A stretch of 9,126 nucleotides of DNA, taken from Candidatus Omnitrophota bacterium. GTDB lineage: Bacteria > Omnitrophota > Gorgyraeia > B26-G9. The stretch is from positions 1-9,126 of the forward strand of contig JAGYOO010000034.1 of assembly GCA_018399295.1 (NCBI GenBank), read 5' to 3'. The position numbers and the translations under genes are program-made. Below are positions 6,847-9,126 of this stretch, piece after piece (the stretch's first letter is position 1; each line of letters begins with the position of its first letter). The notes beneath the pieces were generated by a model. The model saw only the letters and a list, made by a program, of their open reading frames with translations, was not told the DNA's origin and ran no database searches.

Positions 6847-7239
6847 TTACACCCTTCTTCTTTTTGGAGGCCGGCAGCCGTTGTGCGGCACGGGGGTAAC
6901 ATCTTTTATTAAAACGACCTGCAGACCGGCCGCCTGCAGACCGCGAATTGCCGATTCTCTTCCCGAACCGGGGCCCTTCACGTAAACCGATATCTCTTTC
7001 ATCCCGGACTCTTTAGCCTTTTTCGCCGCGTTTGAAGAAGCGATCTGAGCGGCAAACGGCGTCGATTTCCGCGACCCCTTAAAACCGCTGGTACCGGAAC
7101 TGGCCCAGGAAATTGCGTTACCCTGCTTATCGGTTATGGTAATTATTGTATTATTAAAGGTCGCCTGAATATGCGCGACACCCTCAGCCACATGCCTGGT
7201 AACCTTTTTCCGCTTAACCTTGCCTTTTGTCGTAGCCAC
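6847..7239 (-). CDS. rpsK: 30S ribosomal protein S11
   Basis: S11 sits in the 30S platform and contacts 16S rRNA near the mRNA exit. The 130 residues show the expected basic N-terminus, [15 protein letters not shown] (23-37), [19 protein letters not shown] (47-65) and the near-universal C-terminus [15 protein letters not shown] (116-130). N120-G121 is the site that is an isoaspartate in E. coli S11, so the same modification is plausible. The start codon is GTG at 7239, with AAGGAGG ending 4 bases upstream. It follows rpsM after a 14-base gap. Confidence 0.98.
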   Translation of the reverse strand: MATTKGKVKRKKVTRHVAEGVAHIQATFNNTIITITDKQGNAISWASSGTSGFKGSRKSTPFAAQIASSNAAKKAKESGMKEISVYVKGPGSGRESAIRGLQAAGLQVVLIKDVTPVPHNGCRPPKRRRV

Positions 7240-7243
7240 GATT

Positions 7244-7250
7244 CCTCCTT
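7244..7250 (-). promoter_or_regulatory. Ribosome binding site of rpsK (GTG start)
   Basis: AAGGAGG, 4 bases before the GTG at 7239. The strong site supports initiation at a non-ATG codon; the encoded [11 protein letters not shown] start matches S11 proteins. Confidence 0.8.
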
Positions 7251-7253
7251 AAA

Positions 7254-7622
7254 TTATTTCTTTCTTCCGGCGACATTCCGGCGGGGGCCTTTCCGGGTCC
7301 GGGCATTTGTTTTCGTTCGCTGACCACGGGCCGGCAAACCACGTTTGTGCCGCATGCCCCGGTAGGTTCCGATATCCATCAGACGCTTTATGTTCTGGGA
7401 AACCTCCCGCCGCAGGTCCCCTTCGACCCGATAATCTTTTTGAATGATGGCAACGATCCGAGACACTTCATCTTCTGTCAAGTCCTTCGCCCGCCGCGTT
7501 GGTTCGATCCCGGCGGTGGAAAGAATTTTGTTGGAACGGGTACGGCCGATTCCATGAAGATAAGTAAGCGATATCTCTATCGTCTTTTCCTTGGGCAGAT
7601 CAATACCTAGGATTCTTGGCAC
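7254..7622 (-). CDS. rpsM: 30S ribosomal protein S13
   Basis: S13 lies in the 30S head, contacts the large subunit in an intersubunit bridge and touches P-site tRNA through its basic tail. The 122 residues match the family: [20 protein letters not shown] (2-21), the GIGRTRS turn (25-31), LTEDEVSRI (48-56), then [20 protein letters not shown] in the C-terminal rRNA-binding region and a Lys/Arg-rich end. The start is GTG at 7622, confirmed by AGGAGG 7 bases upstream and by the conserved PRI beginning. It follows rpmJ by 11 bases and precedes rpsK by 14. Confidence 0.98.
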   Translation of the reverse strand: MPRILGIDLPKEKTIEISLTYLHGIGRTRSNKILSTAGIEPTRRAKDLTEDEVSRIVAIIQKDYRVEGDLRREVSQNIKRLMDIGTYRGMRHKRGLPARGQRTKTNARTRKGPRRNVAGRKK

Positions 7623-7629
7623 TTTGTAT

Positions 7630-7635
7630 CCTCCT
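7630..7635 (-). promoter_or_regulatory. Ribosome binding site of rpsM, overlapping the rpmJ stop
   Basis: AGGAGG with a 7-base spacer to the GTG at 7622. Its first bases belong to the rpmJ TAG stop (TAGGAGG), so ribosomes terminating on rpmJ sit on the rpsM initiation site. Confidence 0.8.
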
Positions 7636-7747
7636 ATCCCTGTTTCTGTTTATGCTTGGGATTTTTGCAGATAACCCGCACGACGTTTTTGCGCCGAATA
7701 GTCCTGCAGTTTTCGCAAATCTTTTTAACGCTTGATCTTACTTTCAT
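7634..7747 (-). CDS. rpmJ: 50S ribosomal protein L36 (zinc-binding form)
   Basis: A 37-residue gene, easily missed because of its size. L36 is the smallest large-subunit protein and stabilises 23S rRNA. The translation begins [14 protein letters not shown] and ends PKHKQKQG. The zinc ligands C11, C14, C27 and H32 are all present, so this is the metal-binding (C+) paralogue rather than the zinc-free replacement. The ATG at 7747 follows the infA TGA by a single base; GGAG lies 8 bases upstream, inside the end of infA. Its place between infA and rpsM is the standard order. Confidence 0.98.
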   Translation of the reverse strand: MKVRSSVKKICENCRTIRRKNVVRVICKNPKHKQKQG

Positions 7748-7748
7748 T

Positions 7749-7967
7749 TCATTTACTCCGATAAATTATCCGCCCCCGACTGAGATCGTAAGGCGAAAGT
7801 TCCACAGTCACACCGTCTCCGGGAAGAATCCGAATAAAATGCATCCTCATCTTGCCGGAAACATGCGCGAGGACATTGTGTCCGTTTTCCAGCTCAACCC
7901 GAAACATCGCGTTGGGCAGGGTCTCAAGTATTTTTCCTTCAACCTGAATGGCCTGTTCTTTAGCCAT
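7749..7967 (-). CDS. infA: Translation initiation factor IF-1
   Basis: IF-1 binds the 30S A site and helps IF-2 and IF-3 select initiator tRNA. The 72 residues are one OB-fold domain of exactly the usual length: [40 protein letters not shown] and [21 protein letters not shown]. No good Shine-Dalgarno precedes the ATG at 7967. The upstream gene map ends in tandem stops TAA TAG only 6 bases away, so re-initiation by ribosomes leaving map is the likely route to translation. Confidence 0.98.
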   Translation of the reverse strand: MAKEQAIQVEGKILETLPNAMFRVELENGHNVLAHVSGKMRMHFIRILPGDGVTVELSPYDLSRGRIIYRSK

Positions 7968-7973
7968 ATGCTA

Positions 7974-8723
7974 TTATTCGGAAACAGATAAAATCTCCGC
8001 GTCGCCATCCGTCACCGCGATCGCATGTTCAAAATGCGCTGACAGGCGGCGGTCCTGGGTAACAATGGTCCACTGGTCCGGCAGCGTTTCCACGTTATAC
8101 GTTCCGCTGTTCACCATCGGCTCCAGGCATAACACCATGCCTGGCTCCAGCCTCGGACCATTTCCGGGTTTACCGTAATTAGGCACTTGCGGCTCTTCAT
8201 GCAGACTGGTCCCGATCCCATGCCCGACCAGTTCCCGGACAACGGAAAATCCCGCGGCCTCGACATGCGCCTGAATGCTGTGTGAAATATCCGACAGGCG
8301 GTTGCCTTTACGCGCCGCGCCGATACCGCAATAAAGCGCCTCGCGGGTCACGTCCATCAACTTTTGCGCTTCAGCCCCAGCCTTTCCCACGGAAAAGGTA
8401 CGCGCCGCGTCACCATAATACCCTTCAAGCTCCACGCCCACATCCACGCCCACGATATCCCCGGTCAGCAGCAACCTTCCGCCTGGAATTCCGTGCACTA
8501 CTTCCTCATTTATGGACACGCAGATATTCCCGGGATAGCCCCGATAGTTAAAGAACGCCGGCCGGCCGCCCTGCTTTTTAATAAACTCAACCGCCAGCCC
8601 ATCCAGCTCTTTGGTACTTATCCCCGCCCGGAGCTCGCGTTCCATCAGGTCAAGGGTTTGGGAAACAATCCGGCATGCGTTCCTGATCTTAGTTACTTCC
8701 GCGCGCGATTTCAGAGTTATCAT
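7974..8723 (-). CDS. map: Methionine aminopeptidase, type I
   Basis: Removes the initiator methionine from nascent proteins with small second residues; a cytosolic dimetal enzyme of the pita-bread fold. The 249 residues lack the N-terminal extension of ribosome-anchored eukaryotic forms. All five metal ligands are visible: D94 (VDVG), D105 (YYGDAARTF), H168 (GHGIG), E201 (CLEP) and E232 (HFEHAIAV), together with the substrate-binding H77 (VVHGIPG); these correspond to E. coli D97, D108, H171, E204, E235 and H79. The ATG at 8723 overlaps the adk stop as ATGA, indicating coupled translation, and infA follows after 6 bases. Confidence 0.98.
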   Translation of the reverse strand: MITLKSRAEVTKIRNACRIVSQTLDLMERELRAGISTKELDGLAVEFIKKQGGRPAFFNYRGYPGNICVSINEEVVHGIPGGRLLLTGDIVGVDVGVELEGYYGDAARTFSVGKAGAEAQKLMDVTREALYCGIGAARKGNRLSDISHSIQAHVEAAGFSVVRELVGHGIGTSLHEEPQVPNYGKPGNGPRLEPGMVLCLEPMVNSGTYNVETLPDQWTIVTQDRRLSAHFEHAIAVTDGDAEILSVSE

Positions 8724-9126
8724 TTTAACCCAGCCTGAGCGAAAATATTGTCAAGCACCGCGTTTAATTCCTTAACATCCAGGTCTCCGGACACGGTCTT
8801 CAGTATCCCTTCCCGGTCGTAATAATCGATTAATTCACGGGTCTGGTTATTGTACACCTCGATCCGCGTTCTGATCGTTTCTTCGCAATCATCCTTGCGC
8901 TGATAAAGTTCTCCACCACAGTGATCACAGATACCCTCCTGCCGGGGAGGAATGTTAACAACATGAAAATTAAATCCGCAGTTACGGCAAACCCGCCGGC
9001 CCGTAAGCCGGGTCAGGATCGTCTGTTCATTGGTATCAAAATAAAGCACCATATCCGGCGGCAGTTTAAGTTCGGCCAGTGACTTATCCAGCACATGCGG
9101 ATCGCCCGTCTCGCCTTGAGCAAGGG
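8720..9126 (-). CDS. adk: Adenylate kinase, C-terminal part (cut by window edge)
   Basis: Catalyses ATP + AMP to 2 ADP. 134 codons up to the TGA at 8720-8722 are visible; the P-loop and AMP-binding start lie beyond the right edge. The visible part includes LDKSLAELKL, VLYFDTNEQTILTRLTGRR at the start of the LID, and a zinc-type LID with CRNC, a 16-residue spacer, and CDHC. The family-typical RKDDCEETIRTRIEVYNNQT follows, with the conserved Arg pair, then YYDREGIL. Reading is open to the last base, so the GTG at 9094 is internal and not the start. Upstream of LDKSLAEL the frame gives LAQGETGDPHV, a few residues longer than the common AQAEALDKLL spacing. The normal neighbour upstream would be secY. 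Confidence 0.95.
   Translation of the reverse strand, partial: LAQGETGDPHVLDKSLAELKLPPDMVLYFDTNEQTILTRLTGRRVCRNCGFNFHVVNIPPRQEGICDHCGGELYQRKDDCEETIRTRIEVYNNQTRELIDYYDREGILKTVSGDLDVKELNAVLDNIFAQAGLK

Noticed and set aside
6815..7253. Search for an S4-type autoregulatory leader near rpsM/rpsK/rpsD
   Set aside because: Gaps of 11-36 bases leave no room for a known S4 pseudoknot leader, and I could not recognise one inside the coding sequence.

Overview
This window is a single-strand block of housekeeping genes. All 14 genes are read from the minus strand, so transcription runs from the right edge to the left edge. I see no mobile element, CRISPR array, rRNA, tRNA or phage-like gene, and no gene-free stretch longer than 76 bases.

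Right half (about 9126 down to 4612): the distal part of the bacterial spc/alpha ribosomal operon in classic order: adk (5' end cut by the window), map, infA, rpmJ, rpsM, rpsK, rpsD, rpoA, rplQ. Gaps are 1 to 36 bases, with an ATGA overlap at adk/map. Together these genes supply adenylate balancing, N-terminal Met removal, initiation factor IF-1, small- and large-subunit proteins and the RNA polymerase alpha subunit.

Left half (about 4615 down to 1): the same directon continues into central carbon metabolism: a class I aspartate-type aminotransferase, a decarboxylating isocitrate dehydrogenase, a malate dehydrogenase, an ApbE-type FMN transferase and the start of an aconitase. Aconitase, isocitrate dehydrogenase, malate dehydrogenase and aspartate aminotransferase are connected steps (citrate to 2-oxoglutarate; malate to oxaloacetate to aspartate). 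The aminotransferase start overlaps the rplQ stop (GTGA), which ties the metabolic block to the ribosomal one. ApbE is the odd member; it would flavinylate an extracytoplasmic flavoprotein encoded elsewhere.

Organism: bacterial, with canonical AGGAGG-type ribosome binding sites, several GTG starts, balanced to slightly GC-rich composition, zinc-binding versions of S4, L36 and adenylate kinase, and an L17 with a long charged tail. The rpoA and aconitase sequences remind me of uncultured PVC-related lineages such as Omnitrophota, but this is recollection of family resemblance and only a weak taxonomic inference.

I did not find a clearly new biological system. The points most worth checking are the ribosomal-to-TCA gene junction, the abrupt loss of aconitase homology in the first ~30 bases (possible assembly breakpoint), and unusual residues in the isocitrate dehydrogenase, malate dehydrogenase, ApbE and L17 proteins.
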